Below, piece by piece: positions 42,749 through 52,697 of a stretch of DNA of 64,000 nt (within the stretch, counting starts at the first letter, position 1; each line of letters begins with the position of its first letter). Origin of the DNA: Deinococcus sp. Arct2-2 (lineage in GTDB: Bacteria; Deinococcota; Deinococci; Deinococcales; Deinococcaceae); contig NZ_SSNW01000002.1 of NCBI RefSeq assembly GCF_004801315.1, positions 1 to 64,000 of the forward strand, in the 5' to 3' direction. Under the pieces are notes generated by a model. That model did not search any database, was not told the origin of the DNA, and was given only the letters and a program-made list of their open reading frames with translations. A program made the position numbers and the translations under genes.

Positions 42749-44386
42749 TCAGTTCAAGTTCAGGCGTGTCCAGAACTCGCACTTGTGATCGGCGGCAAAG
42801 GCTGTACTTTCTTGCACGCCAGTGGGTGTGAACACCTGCACGTTGGCGCGGGCGGGGTCAAAGGGTGCCCATTCCGGTTGCCCGGTTACGGTTGGCTTGC
42901 CCGTTTTGGCAAAAGTCGCCCACGCCTCGCTGAGATGATTGGAGAGTGTGGCCTGCTCCGGGCTGAACTGCTGCGGAGAGCCTAAGCCCTCGATGGGGGT
43001 CTGAAAAGCGTAGATCAGGCCGCTGCTGTGGGCCGAACCCAGCCCCGGCAAGTCGGCGGGCGCTTTGATGGAGGTGGCGGCCTGCGGATCGCTGAATTCG
43101 AAGGCATAGACAGGCACGTACTGAGACAGCGCCGTGCCGACCCGCACCGCTGGGCAGCTAAAAACTGCGTCGGTGAAGAGAGTGGCAAACGCCAGCGCAG
43201 GCGTGGAGTAAGACCGGACGGGATACTGCGCCAGCACCCGCCCGAGGTTGGCCGCGCCCGCCAGAAGACCCGAACCGCCCCAGTACTGAATGACGCTCAC
43301 GGGTTTGCCCTGAGGGGAAACGGCGGAAACGAACAGGCGGCCTTCATCATGGTTGGTGCCTGCCAGCACGGGAACCCGGTTGAAGCGGCCCTGCGCGTAG
43401 GCGTCCTGAAGGGTCAGGGGCAAGATTCCGGCCCCGTACACGGGCGACCAGACCAGATTGCTGGCAGGCCGCAGTCCCGGCACGGTGGTTTTGAGCAGGG
43501 TTTCGGGGGCGACTTGACGCAAACAGGTCAGGTCGGTGGGGCGGCAGGCCAATTTGTCGGCGTAGCGCACGTTGCGGCCCGAGGCCTGCGCCAAAGTCAC
43601 GGTGTTGCCCGGACTGAAACACAGCCCACTCTGAATAATGGCCTTTTGGAACAGTCCCGCTGCCTGCGGTGACGCGAGTTGGGCGCACACGCTCATGCCG
43701 CCTGCCGATTCACCGAAAATGGTCACGTCGCTGGGGTTGCCCCCAAATCCGGCGACGTTGCGCCCCACCCAGCGCAGGGCGGCCTGTTGATCCAAGAGGC
43801 CGTAATTACCTGAAGTCTGGTCGGCGGCCTCGGTATTCAGCGCAGGCAACGACAAGAAGCCCAGCGCTCCTAGGCGGTAATTGAGAGTGACTACCACGAC
43901 GCCGTATTTCTCGGCCATCACGCTGCCGTCGTAGGCACTGCCAGAACCGAGCGTAAAGCTGCCGCCGTGTAGCCACACCATCACGGGCAGGCGGCGGTCG
44001 ACGGTGGCCGATCTGGGGGTGTACACATTCAAAAACAAGCAGTCTTCGTTGCCCTGCACTTCTCCGGGCGTGACCCCGGCCACCGGAAACAGGCCGAGGG
44101 CGACTTGGGGACACACTGACCCCGGCTGGCTGGCGTCACGCGGAGCCGTCCAAGTGGGCGCGGCCTGCGGCGGTTGCCAGCGCAAGCTCCCCACCGGAGG
44201 CGCGGCGTAGGGAATCCCCAAAAAGCTGTTGGCGTCGGCCTGCCGCCCTATGACGGCCCCCTGATCAGTCTGCACGGTCACGGGAATCTGCGTGGTTGGA
44301 GTCTGCGTAGCTGGCGTTTGGGCCTGCGCCGCACAGAGGAGCAACACGGTCGTTGCCGTGAGCCGGGAAAATGCTGTTCTCAACAT
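42749..44386 (-). CDS. Secreted type B carboxylesterase
   Basis: Serine hydrolase of the carboxylesterase/lipase B family, probably exported: the N-terminus MLRTAFSRLTATTVLLLCAAQAQ is a signal peptide with an AQA cleavage site near residue 22. The product has 545 residues. Signatures: FLGIPYAAPPVGSLRWQPP, EDCLFLNVYTPRSA, VMVWLHGGSFTLGSGSAYDG (oxyanion hole), VTIFGESAGGMSV (nucleophile serine, about 215), and a late FSDPQAATSIKAP...LGSAHSSGLIYAF with the histidine. The ATG at 44386 is chosen for the signal peptide and the GAGG before it. No operon partners. Substrate unknown. Confidence 0.87.
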   Translation of the reverse strand: MLRTAFSRLTATTVLLLCAAQAQTPATQTPTTQIPVTVQTDQGAVIGRQADANSFLGIPYAAPPVGSLRWQPPQAAPTWTAPRDASQPGSVCPQVALGLFPVAGVTPGEVQGNEDCLFLNVYTPRSATVDRRLPVMVWLHGGSFTLGSGSAYDGSVMAEKYGVVVVTLNYRLGALGFLSLPALNTEAADQTSGNYGLLDQQAALRWVGRNVAGFGGNPSDVTIFGESAGGMSVCAQLASPQAAGLFQKAIIQSGLCFSPGNTVTLAQASGRNVRYADKLACRPTDLTCLRQVAPETLLKTTVPGLRPASNLVWSPVYGAGILPLTLQDAYAQGRFNRVPVLAGTNHDEGRLFVSAVSPQGKPVSVIQYWGGSGLLAGAANLGRVLAQYPVRSYSTPALAFATLFTDAVFSCPAVRVGTALSQYVPVYAFEFSDPQAATSIKAPADLPGLGSAHSSGLIYAFQTPIEGLGSPQQFSPEQATLSNHLSEAWATFAKTGKPTVTGQPEWAPFDPARANVQVFTPTGVQESTAFAADHKCEFWTRLNLN

Positions 44387-44691
44387 AAAAACCTCAAGGG
44401 AAGCAGGAAAGAGGCGGAGCGGCACCCGGTCAAGTGGAACGGCGATCTGAGATTGCCCTCAAGGTAAGCAAGCTTACGAAGATGTTCTGTACGGAGAGGG
44501 ACAAAGGCGCGTAGACGGGCCAAAAATTCGTGCCCTACGGAGTCTGCATGAGTGGAAGCTCAGCGCCCGCGCCAAAATGTCGGGGGCCGACGCAAGAATT
44601 CAGTGTGCGGGCCGTCTGCCGCCCCAACGTCAACCCTTCCCTTGCCCTTAAGGTCTACCTGACACACCCGGAGAACGAGTCCGCCGATTGA
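44387..44691. other. Divergent spacer
   Basis: Spacer between the carboxylesterase and the DUF808 unit. No gene or strong repeat was seen; its right end runs into the promoter-like string at 44692. Confidence 0.4.
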
Positions 44692-44697
44692 TAGGCT
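44692..44697 (+). promoter_or_regulatory. -10 box of the leader ORF-DUF808 unit
   Basis: TAGGCT in the context ttgataggctagaggcc, nearly the same as at 9401-9416. It ends 9 bases before the leader ORF's ATG at 44707. Confidence 0.4.
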
Positions 44698-44706
44698 AGA
44701 GGCCTG

Positions 44707-44808
44707 ATGAACTTGCCGCACCCTTCCCCCCATTCATTTGTCGGCAGTGGCCGCAGAGCCTCACCACTTATTTCACAGCCCAAGCATTCGGGCGAGGTGA
44801 GGCTGTGA
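44707..44808 (+). CDS. 33-codon leader ORF coupled to DUF808 gene
   Basis: It begins MNLPHPSPHSFVGSG and ends HSGEVRL, with the stop TGA overlapping the GTG start of the next gene (GTGA). GAGG before the ATG may serve as ribosome site. The encoded peptide has no recognisable domain. A 4-base overlap of this kind suggests that translation of the short frame delivers ribosomes to the GTG. That it is translated is inferred from position and overlap. Confidence 0.4.
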   Translation: MNLPHPSPHSFVGSGRRASPLISQPKHSGEVRL

Positions 44809-45758
44809 GTGGCGGTTTGGTGGCCCTGCTCGACGATGTGGCGGCCATCGCCAAAGTCGCCGCCGCCTCTCTGGACGATATCGCGGCGGCGGCAGGCAAG
44901 GCGGGCACCAAAGCTATCGGGATCGTGGTAGACGACACGGCAGTCACGCCGCGCTACGTGGTGGGCTTTTCGCCAGACCGCGAGTTGCCGATTATTTGGC
45001 GAATTGCCAAAGGATCACTCCGCAACAAAATCGTGTTTATTTTGCCCGCCGCGTTGTTGCTCAGCCAGTTTTTGCCTTGGGCCATGACGCCCCTGCTGAT
45101 GGTGGGCGGCGCTTATCTGTGCTACGAGGGCGCTGAAAAGCTTTATGAAGCTGTGGCAGGACATAAAGAATCGACGGACGAATCGGCGGCCAAACTGACC
45201 AGCGAGGCGCATGAACAGGCGATGGTGGCCGGGGCCATCCGCACCGACTTCATTTTGTCGGCAGAGATCATGGCCATTTCGTTGGCCGAGGTGGCTGACC
45301 AACCGTTTGTCTCACGCGCCATCATTCTGATCTTGGTAGCTGTTCTGATTACTGCGCTGGTGTACGGTTTGGTCGGCATCATCGTCAAAACCGACGATGT
45401 GGGGCTGAAGCTGGCAAAAAGCGGTTCTGGCGCGGCCCGCAGCATCGGGCGCGGCTTGGTCAAAGGAATGCCCATCGTGATGTCGGCCCTGTCGGTTATC
45501 GGCACGGCGGCCATGTTGTGGGTAGGCGGGCACATCATCATAGACGGCCTCGACAAGTTCGGTGTAGGCGGGCCTGCCCACGTTCTGCACGATTTGGCAG
45601 TAGGGGCGGGGGCGGCGTTGCCTGCGGCCAAAGCCGTCGTGGAATGGTTGGTAGATACCCTCGGTTCTGCACTTGTGGGCGTGATCGTCGGGGGCATCAT
45701 CGTGGCCGTGATGCATCTGCTCCCCAGCAAGAACAAGTCCAGTCAGAACCAGCACTGA
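44805..45758 (+). CDS. DUF808 (YedI-type) inner-membrane protein
   Basis: The product has 317 residues and starts with GTG: MSGGLVALLDDVAAIAKVAAASLDDIAAAAGKAGTKAIGIVVDDTAVTPRYV is the family's distinctive beginning. About five or six hydrophobic helices follow (IVFILPAALLLSQFLPWAM, AIILILVAVLITALVYGLVGIIV, IVMSALSVIGTAAMLWVGGHIII, ALVGVIVGGIIVAVMHLL), and IRTDFILSAEIMAISLAEVAD is also conserved. Proteins of this family are widespread inner-membrane proteins of unknown function. GAGGTGAG before the GTG may act as ribosome site, and the leader ORF overlaps the start. Confidence 0.88.
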   Translation: MSGGLVALLDDVAAIAKVAAASLDDIAAAAGKAGTKAIGIVVDDTAVTPRYVVGFSPDRELPIIWRIAKGSLRNKIVFILPAALLLSQFLPWAMTPLLMVGGAYLCYEGAEKLYEAVAGHKESTDESAAKLTSEAHEQAMVAGAIRTDFILSAEIMAISLAEVADQPFVSRAIILILVAVLITALVYGLVGIIVKTDDVGLKLAKSGSGAARSIGRGLVKGMPIVMSALSVIGTAAMLWVGGHIIIDGLDKFGVGGPAHVLHDLAVGAGAALPAAKAVVEWLVDTLGSALVGVIVGGIIVAVMHLLPSKNKSSQNQH

Positions 45759-45776
45759 GAGGCGCTCGAACTTCTT

Positions 45777-46921
<1,145 letters not shown>

Positions 46922-46925
<4 letters not shown>

Positions 46926-47554
46926 AGGGGTTCTCCCGCCTGTGCCCGGATATCGGCTGCCGTGCGGCCCAGCGCGGCCCAATCGGGGTTACTCCAGTCG
47001 GCGCGGGTCAGTGCGCCGCCGATGCCTGCGCCCACCGCTCCGGCGTCTAAGTAGGCGCGGAGATTGCCCGCATCCACGCCGCCCACCGCCAGCAACGGCA
47101 AGTCTGGATACGGCCCGCGCAACTGCCGGAAATAGTCTGGCCCCAGCACGCCTGCCGGGAACACCTTAACCGCCGCACAGCCCCCCTGAAATGCAGCGTA
47201 AATTTCGCCGGGGCTGAACGCGCCGCCCAGCAACCCCAAGCCGTGTGCGCGGGCGTAGGCGTTGACTTCCGGCACCGGGTGAGGCGTGACGAGGAAAGTA
47301 GCCCCGGCTTGCTGGGCTTGCCGCGCCAGTTCGGGTGTGATCACCGTTCCCGCTCCAAGCGGTACATCTGACCCAAAAGCAGCGTGCGCGGCCCGCAGTC
47401 CCGGCAAACCGAGGTCGTCGCTGAGGGCCACTTCAAACAGCTCTATGCCCGCGCCCAACAGGGTTTCTATCAGTTTGGGCACGTGCTGAGGCGGCACGCC
47501 GCGCAAGATGGCGAGGATGCGGGCGCGGCGCAGGTGAGACAGTAGATCAGTCAT
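46922..47554 (-). CDS. dgoA: 2-Dehydro-3-deoxy-6-phosphogalactonate aldolase
   Basis: Class I aldolase that splits KDPGal (or KDPG) to pyruvate and glyceraldehyde-3-phosphate. The product has 210 residues. ARILAILRGVPPQHVPKLIETLLGAGIELFEVAL (about 10-43) carries the catalytic glutamate in FEVAL; DVPLGAGTVITPE and ATFLVTPHPVPEVN follow; CAAVKVFPAGVLGPDYFRQL holds the Schiff-base lysine (about 130). ATG at 47554. It overlaps dgoD by 4 bases and follows the sugar kinase by 30. The neighbour dgoD favours the galactonate version over Entner-Doudoroff Eda. Confidence 0.9.
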
Positions 47555-47584
47555 GGGGAGTTCCAAAGGGAGTCAAGAGGGCCA

Positions 47585-48532
47585 TTATCGGAGCGGCTCG
47601 CCCCGGCTGTATGCAAATGCGCTTGCAGTGTCCAGCACGGCCCAGACTTCGGCTTCGGTGGCCTGCAACTGGTCGCCGGGAGTCGTGGTTTTAAGGGCCG
47701 CGCAAGCACTGGCAAAAGCGAGACTACGGGCCGGGGATTCGCCGTTCAGGTGGGCGTGCAGGAAGCCAGCGGCAAAGGCGTCGCCGCGTCCGATGCGGCC
47801 CGGCCCCTGCGTTGGCAAAGCTGTCTGGGTCACGGTTTCTCCACTAGGCAGAAGCACTTGACTGCCTGCCGCGCCGAGTGTCTGCACGATCAGAGCAGCA
47901 GGATTGAGGGCGCGGAGACCGTGCAAGCCGCCCAGCATGGCGGTATCCCGCTGGGCCACGAAAATCAGATCGGCCTGCTCCATTGCGGCACGGTAGGCAG
48001 CGGGCGCTTCGGCTTCAGGCAGCAGCAGACGGCGGTGATTCACGTCAAAGCTGATGAGCAGGCCCGCTGATTTGGCGTGCTGAATGAGGGCCACAGCAAG
48101 GGCGCGTGGGCCTTCTGCCAGCACCAAGCTGATGCCGCTGAGATGGAGGGCGGCGCGTCCAGCCAGCCAAGCCGGTGCAAAGTCGGGGGCAATGAGCGCG
48201 GTAAACGCACTGCCCGCCCGGTCATAGATGACGCGGCTGGAACGCGGCGAATGGTGGTCTTCCAGATAAAACGTTCCCAGCCGCCCCGCCCGAATGACGC
48301 TGAGATCAGTGACGCGCAGGGCATGAACTTGCTCTTTCACCCAAGTTCCCAGCGGGCCAGCGGGCAGGGCGCTGACCCAAGCGGCAGGACGGCCCAGCAT
48401 AGCTAGAGCCGCTGCGACGTTCAGTTCTGACCCAGCACATTCGGCCCGTAGCGTGCCCAGCCCTTCCAACCGTTGTGCAGGCGGCAGCGCCAGCTTCAGC
48501 AGGGCTTCGCCGTAAGTCAGGACACCGCTCAA
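47585..48532 (-). CDS. PfkB-family 2-keto-3-deoxy sugar-acid kinase
   Basis: Predicted to phosphorylate 2-keto-3-deoxygalactonate or -gluconate. The product has 315 residues. GEALLKLALPPAQRLEGLGTLRAECAGSELNVAAALAMLG (about 8-47) is the ribokinase N-terminal signature; ISFDVNHRRLLLPE fits KDG kinases; the anion-hole motif is GPGRIGRGDAFAAGFLHA (about 245-262), with GRGD in place of the usual GAGD. It fills the role of DgoK, which belongs to an unrelated family. The start is uncertain: the frame opens just after a TAG, and the TTG at 48532 is the only usual start codon before the conserved region. Confidence 0.8.
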   Translation of the reverse strand: MSGVLTYGEALLKLALPPAQRLEGLGTLRAECAGSELNVAAALAMLGRPAAWVSALPAGPLGTWVKEQVHALRVTDLSVIRAGRLGTFYLEDHHSPRSSRVIYDRAGSAFTALIAPDFAPAWLAGRAALHLSGISLVLAEGPRALAVALIQHAKSAGLLISFDVNHRRLLLPEAEAPAAYRAAMEQADLIFVAQRDTAMLGGLHGLRALNPAALIVQTLGAAGSQVLLPSGETVTQTALPTQGPGRIGRGDAFAAGFLHAHLNGESPARSLAFASACAALKTTTPGDQLQATEAEVWAVLDTASAFAYSRGEPLR

Positions 48533-48718
48533 GCGGGCCGCCAGAGGCGACTATCAGGCAGCATCCGCCAACTGGTACGCGGTGAAGTCGGGCCAAAGCT
48601 GGGGCATGCGGAACAGTGGATACGAGCAGTCAAGGGCATCCTTTGAGCAGGGCCAGAATGGAACGGGTTGGAGGACGCTTTTACTCTAGGTCACGGGAGG
48701 CGAGTTAACAATGGGAGT

Positions 48719-48758
48719 GGAGAGGTGCAGGCTGGAATTGCTCTCCGCTGCCCTCTCC
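48719..48758. other. Intergenic hairpin
   Basis: ggagagg (48719-48725) pairs with cctctcc (48752-48758) around a 26-base loop, 15 bases downstream of the stop of the next gene on the minus strand. No U-run follows. It may be a weak terminator or RNA-stability element. Confidence 0.35.
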
Positions 48759-48772
48759 AATGCCTTCCAAAC

Positions 48773-50692
48773 CTAGGGCGTCGGACTCAGTTTATAGATG
48801 GCGTTGGCGTAGTCGTCGGAAATCAGGATGTTGCCTGCCGCGTCCGGTACGGCGTCTACCGGGCGGCCCCAACGGACTTTGCTGGCCGCGTTCGTGACCC
48901 AGCCCGACACCAAATCCTGTTCGGTACCCGCCGTGCCCTGCGCTGTCCACGGAAAATACACGACTTTATGGCCCACGAACGCTGAGCAATTCCAGCAGCC
49001 GTGCAGCCCGATGACTGCGCCGTTGCGGTAGGCGGCGGGCACGTTGGAGCCTTGCAGGAACGTCAGGCCCAGCGGGGCGGAATGCGCCTGAATGCCTTTG
49101 CTGATGCGGTCAATTGTGCCGCAATTCAGCTTGCTTCCATCGGCGTTATTTTGCACGTCGCGGTCAAAGGGCATCAGATCTAAGCCCGCATCGGGGTTGG
49201 GATTGCAGTAGGGCCAGCCGTAGTTACCGCCGTCGCGCACGCTGGTAAATTCCTCGGGCGGGTGGTTGTCTACGTAGGACTGAATCACTTTGCCGTAATC
49301 GTCGCCGCTGCCATCGTTTTGCCAGTCGTTATGGAAAGGATAGGCGATATTGTCGCGGTTATTCACGGCCACCCACAGCGTAGTGGTGCCCGGAACCACG
49401 GCCAGCCCCTCGGCGTTACGGATGCCCTGTGCAAACAGTCTGCCGCCGCTGCCATCGGCGTTGTACACGTAGATAGCTGCGCGTTTGAAGCTGGCCGTCA
49501 CGTCGCTGGGGCTGGCATTGGTGGCTGAAGCAACGGATACATACAGCTTGTGATTGCTGTCTATGGCGATGTTTTTGAGGGCGTGCGAATAAGTGCCCTG
49601 AAGTTCCGGCGTGCTGCCGTCGGGGAGGCCGCTGATGATGGCGGTGGCACTGCGCCGGGAGCTGTCGCCCGCCACGTACACCGAGCGCGAGATTTTGTTG
49701 CTCTCGGCCAAATACAGATAGTTCACGCCGCCCTGAGCGTCCAGCACGAGGTCGTGAGGAGAGGTGAGGCCGCTGGCAAACTCGCTGACCACGCCAACGC
49801 CGCCTGCGTCTGGGCGCACCAACAACACTTTGCCCGTGCTTGGCTGAGACACCAGCAGGTCGCCGCCCGGCAGCGGCAGCATAAACCGCGCCTTGTCTAT
49901 CCGGGTGTACACCGAAATCTTGAAATTGGGGGGCACTTTCAGCGTGCGGGCCACATTGAAAGGCGCAGCGCGGAGGCTGGCAGGCACGTCTACCGTGACG
50001 TTTATGCTGGCAGCAGGCGGCGGGCCAGCGTTGGTCACACTGCACGTCAGGCGGGGAGCGGCCCAGTCTGCATGGTCATACGATTTCCCGTCTCCAGCGT
50101 CCGTCACCACCAATTTGAGTTCGCTCTTGCCCGCCACGCTCACATTCACGTTCTTCACGGTGCTACTGCCCGTCATCTTGCCAGAATCGAACAGTTTGGC
50201 TCCGTCTGCGAAGACCTGAAACACTACCGAGCCGCGTGTTTGCTGGTCTATTTCATCGTCTAGGCCCACATCGGCAGTGAAGGTAGAGCATTGGCCGCCC
50301 AGCGCGTAGGCGATGCTGGACACCGAATGCACGCCCAAGCCTTTGACATACACTTTGCCGTTGATGGTCAGGGCACGCCCATCGCCCGCCGCCGTTTCGC
50401 CGTTGCTGCGGTCACGTTCTACCGGCCCCCAGCCGTTGCTGGCCGAAGTCCAATTCAGCGCCGACAGATCGTTGTTGCCGTTGCCGATGCCCAAGCCTTG
50501 AAGCAGCGGTTGCGAGTCCGTCCAACTGTGGTCTATACCGTCTGCGTAGGGATCGGTGGCGTCGGGGGAGGGGACTGTTTGACCGGCGTCTATCTGGTTG
50601 GTCTGCTGCGAACAGGCCGTCAACAGCAGACCCGTGACCAACAACAGACTTTGAGCATGGCGGGAAAAACGGAACGGGCGGTGCAGGGCCAT
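48773..50692 (-). CDS. Lipoprotein: NPCBM domain fused to sugar-dehydrogenase beta-propeller
   Basis: Exported protein; the product has 639 residues. The signal peptide ends LLLTAC (lipobox, Cys near 27). Residues about 60-215 are an NPCBM/NEW2 sugar-binding module: DRSNGETAAGDGRALTINGKVYVKGLGVHS, YALGGQCSTFTADVGLDDEI, VFQVFADGAKLFDSGKMTG and KSELKLVVTDAGDG. Residues about 245-639 are a propeller like PQQ-dependent sugar (sorbosone/aldose) dehydrogenases: LPGGDLLVSQPSTGKVLLV, SPHDLVLDAQGG, GIRNAEGLAVVPGTTTLWVAVNNRD, and NYGWPYCNPNPD. GGAGG precedes the ATG. It could oxidise or bind carbohydrate at the cell surface. The combination is unusual. No operon partners. Confidence 0.82.
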   Translation of the reverse strand: MALHRPFRFSRHAQSLLLVTGLLLTACSQQTNQIDAGQTVPSPDATDPYADGIDHSWTDSQPLLQGLGIGNGNNDLSALNWTSASNGWGPVERDRSNGETAAGDGRALTINGKVYVKGLGVHSVSSIAYALGGQCSTFTADVGLDDEIDQQTRGSVVFQVFADGAKLFDSGKMTGSSTVKNVNVSVAGKSELKLVVTDAGDGKSYDHADWAAPRLTCSVTNAGPPPAASINVTVDVPASLRAAPFNVARTLKVPPNFKISVYTRIDKARFMLPLPGGDLLVSQPSTGKVLLVRPDAGGVGVVSEFASGLTSPHDLVLDAQGGVNYLYLAESNKISRSVYVAGDSSRRSATAIISGLPDGSTPELQGTYSHALKNIAIDSNHKLYVSVASATNASPSDVTASFKRAAIYVYNADGSGGRLFAQGIRNAEGLAVVPGTTTLWVAVNNRDNIAYPFHNDWQNDGSGDDYGKVIQSYVDNHPPEEFTSVRDGGNYGWPYCNPNPDAGLDLMPFDRDVQNNADGSKLNCGTIDRISKGIQAHSAPLGLTFLQGSNVPAAYRNGAVIGLHGCWNCSAFVGHKVVYFPWTAQGTAGTEQDLVSGWVTNAASKVRWGRPVDAVPDAAGNILISDDYANAIYKLSPTP

Positions 50693-51065
50693 CGGAAACC
50701 TCCAAGTGAGTCCCGAAGAAAGTGCCGAAATTTCAGGGCCAAAGGTGCGGCGAGACCGGGAGAGGGCAGTCTAGAAAGCCCCGGTTCAGTGCTGGTGTGA
50801 AGCGGGTCAGAAGCCACTCAGAAAGTGATGCACGGGGTCAAATTAAGCCAAAGTCAGGTCAGCTCTGAAACACGTCGGGTTGAAAGGATTGCCGTCTCCA
50901 AGCGCAGGCAAGGCCGTAGCACTCGGTTTTTAGTTGCGATTGCGGAAGGGGGTCTTCATGAACAGTGGCTCCCATTCACCACCCAACGCAAGAAGCCAGC
51001 CCTGACATCCAGAACTGACTTCTTAAGATTGAAAGTTGATGAGCTATGTTGATCGGCTCAGTTGA
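50693..51065. other. Intergenic region
   Basis: These 373 bases separate two minus-strand genes. They should hold the promoter of the NPCBM lipoprotein and the 3' region of the WGxxGxxG gene. No RNA gene, repeat or clear terminator was recognised, and the open frames here have no features of genes. Confidence 0.4.
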
Positions 51066-51365
51066 TCAGCTGGGGCGGGGGCCGTCAGTGGGGCCGCCTA
51101 GACGAACTTCGGTGCGGGCAGGGGCCACAGTTTCACGCCGTCCCGACAAGCCAGCCAAGCCCAATAGACCGAGCAGGCCAAGCCAGTTCCAATCGAAACC
51201 GTTGTCATTGTTATTGGTTGTCTGAACGGTGGTATCTGTCCCGGTGGCCGCCGCAGTATCGGTGGTTGTCGTAGACGTATCGGTGCTTTCGGTTTGTGCG
51301 CTGGCAGGCAGGGGCGCGAGAGCCAAAGTCAGGGCCAACAGCAAGTGCTTTTTATTTAGAGACAT
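51066..51365 (-). CDS. WGxxGxxG-type small envelope protein
   Basis: The product has 99 residues. A signal peptide (NKKHLLLALTLALAPLPASAQ, cleavage after about 24), a Thr/Asp/Asn-rich low-complexity part (about 25-53), then FDWNWLGLLGLLGLAGLSGRR (about 55-75): a Trp followed by Leu/Gly-repeated hydrophobic segment and an Arg pair. This is the WGxxGxxG C-terminal sorting-like signal found in envelope proteins; here a further 24 residues follow it. GGAGG before the ATG. It sits 53 bases downstream of the PRC-YsnF gene on the same strand, so they may be cotranscribed. The function is unknown. Confidence 0.75.
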   Translation of the reverse strand: MSLNKKHLLLALTLALAPLPASAQTESTDTSTTTTDTAAATGTDTTVQTTNNNDNGFDWNWLGLLGLLGLAGLSGRRETVAPARTEVRLGGPTDGPRPS

Positions 51366-51418
51366 ATGATCCTCCGGAGAACATAGATGGGAGAGGGGAA
51401 GTGGGCGATTCAGCGGGC

Positions 51419-52330
51419 TTAACGCTTGTTCTGCTGGTCTTCGGTCTCGTCAGTAATGCGGGCGTCACCCGTTTGATTCACGTCCAAGACTTCGCGGCCT
51501 ACCGTGCCCGTTACTTGTTCCTGCGTGGTCACGACCCGCTTACCAATTTCCACTTCTTCGGTCACGAAGGCTTCCTTGCTCACGTTGGCGCGTTCGGCCT
51601 CTACGTCTACCCGGAGCGTTTCGCTGCCGCTGCCCAACTGCACCTGGCCTTCCACGGGGCGCGAATCGGTGACGGCGTGGCGCTCAATGATTACTTCTTC
51701 CCGCATCACGGGCACTTGCACTTTTTCCTCACGGGTTTCGACGTGCTTGGTGACCTGCACGCTGCCTGCAAGGTACTTCTCTTTGTTTACGGAGAGGCGC
51801 TCTTCCAGCAGTTGCAGGCGCTCGGGCGCTTTAAACATCTTGTCGCTGGTGTCTTGGTCACGGTAGTCGTAAGACTGCGCGGCGGTGGCCGTTGCTGTAG
51901 CTGGCACAGCCATTGCCTCGGTTGCCGTCGTCTGCGTTGCCGTCGTTTGGGCCACTGCACCCAGGTCGGCTCCGCGAAGCACGCGCTCGTCACTGTTCTG
52001 GTCGTCGAAGGTGTAATCTTCGTCGTCGCTGTAGCGGTGCAGTGAGGTCAGCTGGGTAGTGGTCAGATCATCGAAGTACACACCGTCGTCTTCAAAACGG
52101 GCGAGGCCGATGGGCAGCAGGACTGCGCCGTTCAGGTCGCCACCATCCTGATCCACGATCAAGTAACGGAGTTTGCCGTAATCGTCGTCCACAAGGGCGT
52201 CACGCACCATGCCCAACTGCTGCTTGCCAGACAAATAGGCAGTCGAGCCTACTGGACTGTACATGCCTGCATCTTGAAAGTCGGCGCTGTGCTCGTTGGA
52301 AATCTGGGAAAGTCTATGTAAATGGGTCAT
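51419..52330 (-). CDS. PRC-barrel and YsnF/AvaK (DUF2382) stress protein
   Basis: The product has 303 residues in two modules. Residues about 20-105 are a PRC-barrel (MYSPVGSTAYLSGKQQLGMVRDALVDDDYGKLRYLIVDQDGG). A Thr/Ala-rich linker (about 120-155) leads to the YsnF/AvaK domain (about 165-285), built of charged repeats: LQLLEERLSVNKEKYLAGSVQVTKHVETREEKVQVPVMREEVIIERH, then a second half EAFVTEEVEIGKRVVTTQEQVTGTVGREVLDV. Such proteins are general-stress or desiccation related and soluble. AAGGAG precedes the ATG. Upstream lies an AT-rich 367-base region likely to hold a regulated promoter. Confidence 0.87.
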   Translation of the reverse strand: MTHLHRLSQISNEHSADFQDAGMYSPVGSTAYLSGKQQLGMVRDALVDDDYGKLRYLIVDQDGGDLNGAVLLPIGLARFEDDGVYFDDLTTTQLTSLHRYSDDEDYTFDDQNSDERVLRGADLGAVAQTTATQTTATEAMAVPATATATAAQSYDYRDQDTSDKMFKAPERLQLLEERLSVNKEKYLAGSVQVTKHVETREEKVQVPVMREEVIIERHAVTDSRPVEGQVQLGSGSETLRVDVEAERANVSKEAFVTEEVEIGKRVVTTQEQVTGTVGREVLDVNQTGDARITDETEDQQNKR

Positions 52331-52697
52331 ATTGGCTCCTTGAGGGTGAAGACGTACGTTGTGAATGGTGACATTCAGCGTCGCCGTCTATCCCTGAGAA
52401 CAGATTCAGACCCATTTATTTTTAGACCATAGGATATTTAGTTTTATGGACATCCTCTGCCAGTAGCAATCAATTTAAAGCGGTGGACTTAAACATATAA
52501 TTAACAGGAGATGCGTAAGCTAAAGCTCGGATTAAACCTGAGGAAGCTTTAGCTATACTGTCGAGAGACTTCTGCGTGCCTCAGATGACTTGTGATGTAG
52601 ACGATTAACCCAATGGGCGCGCGAATGCTACCTACGGGAGTGATGTGAATACCGCTCTGAAAACGATTCAACAGCGATGGTCGAGAAAGCACTGAAC
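52331..52697. other. AT-rich intergenic region upstream of the PRC-YsnF gene
   Basis: No gene. The segment from about 52430 to 52560 is rich in A/T and must contain the promoter of the PRC-YsnF gene. On the minus strand TTGATT (about 52474-52469) with ccataa 18 bases on is a possible but weak pair. No palindrome of the radiation/desiccation type was found. Confidence 0.35.

Noticed and set aside
44805..45758. DUF808 protein as a transporter
   Set aside because: The family has no established activity; only membrane location can be supported.
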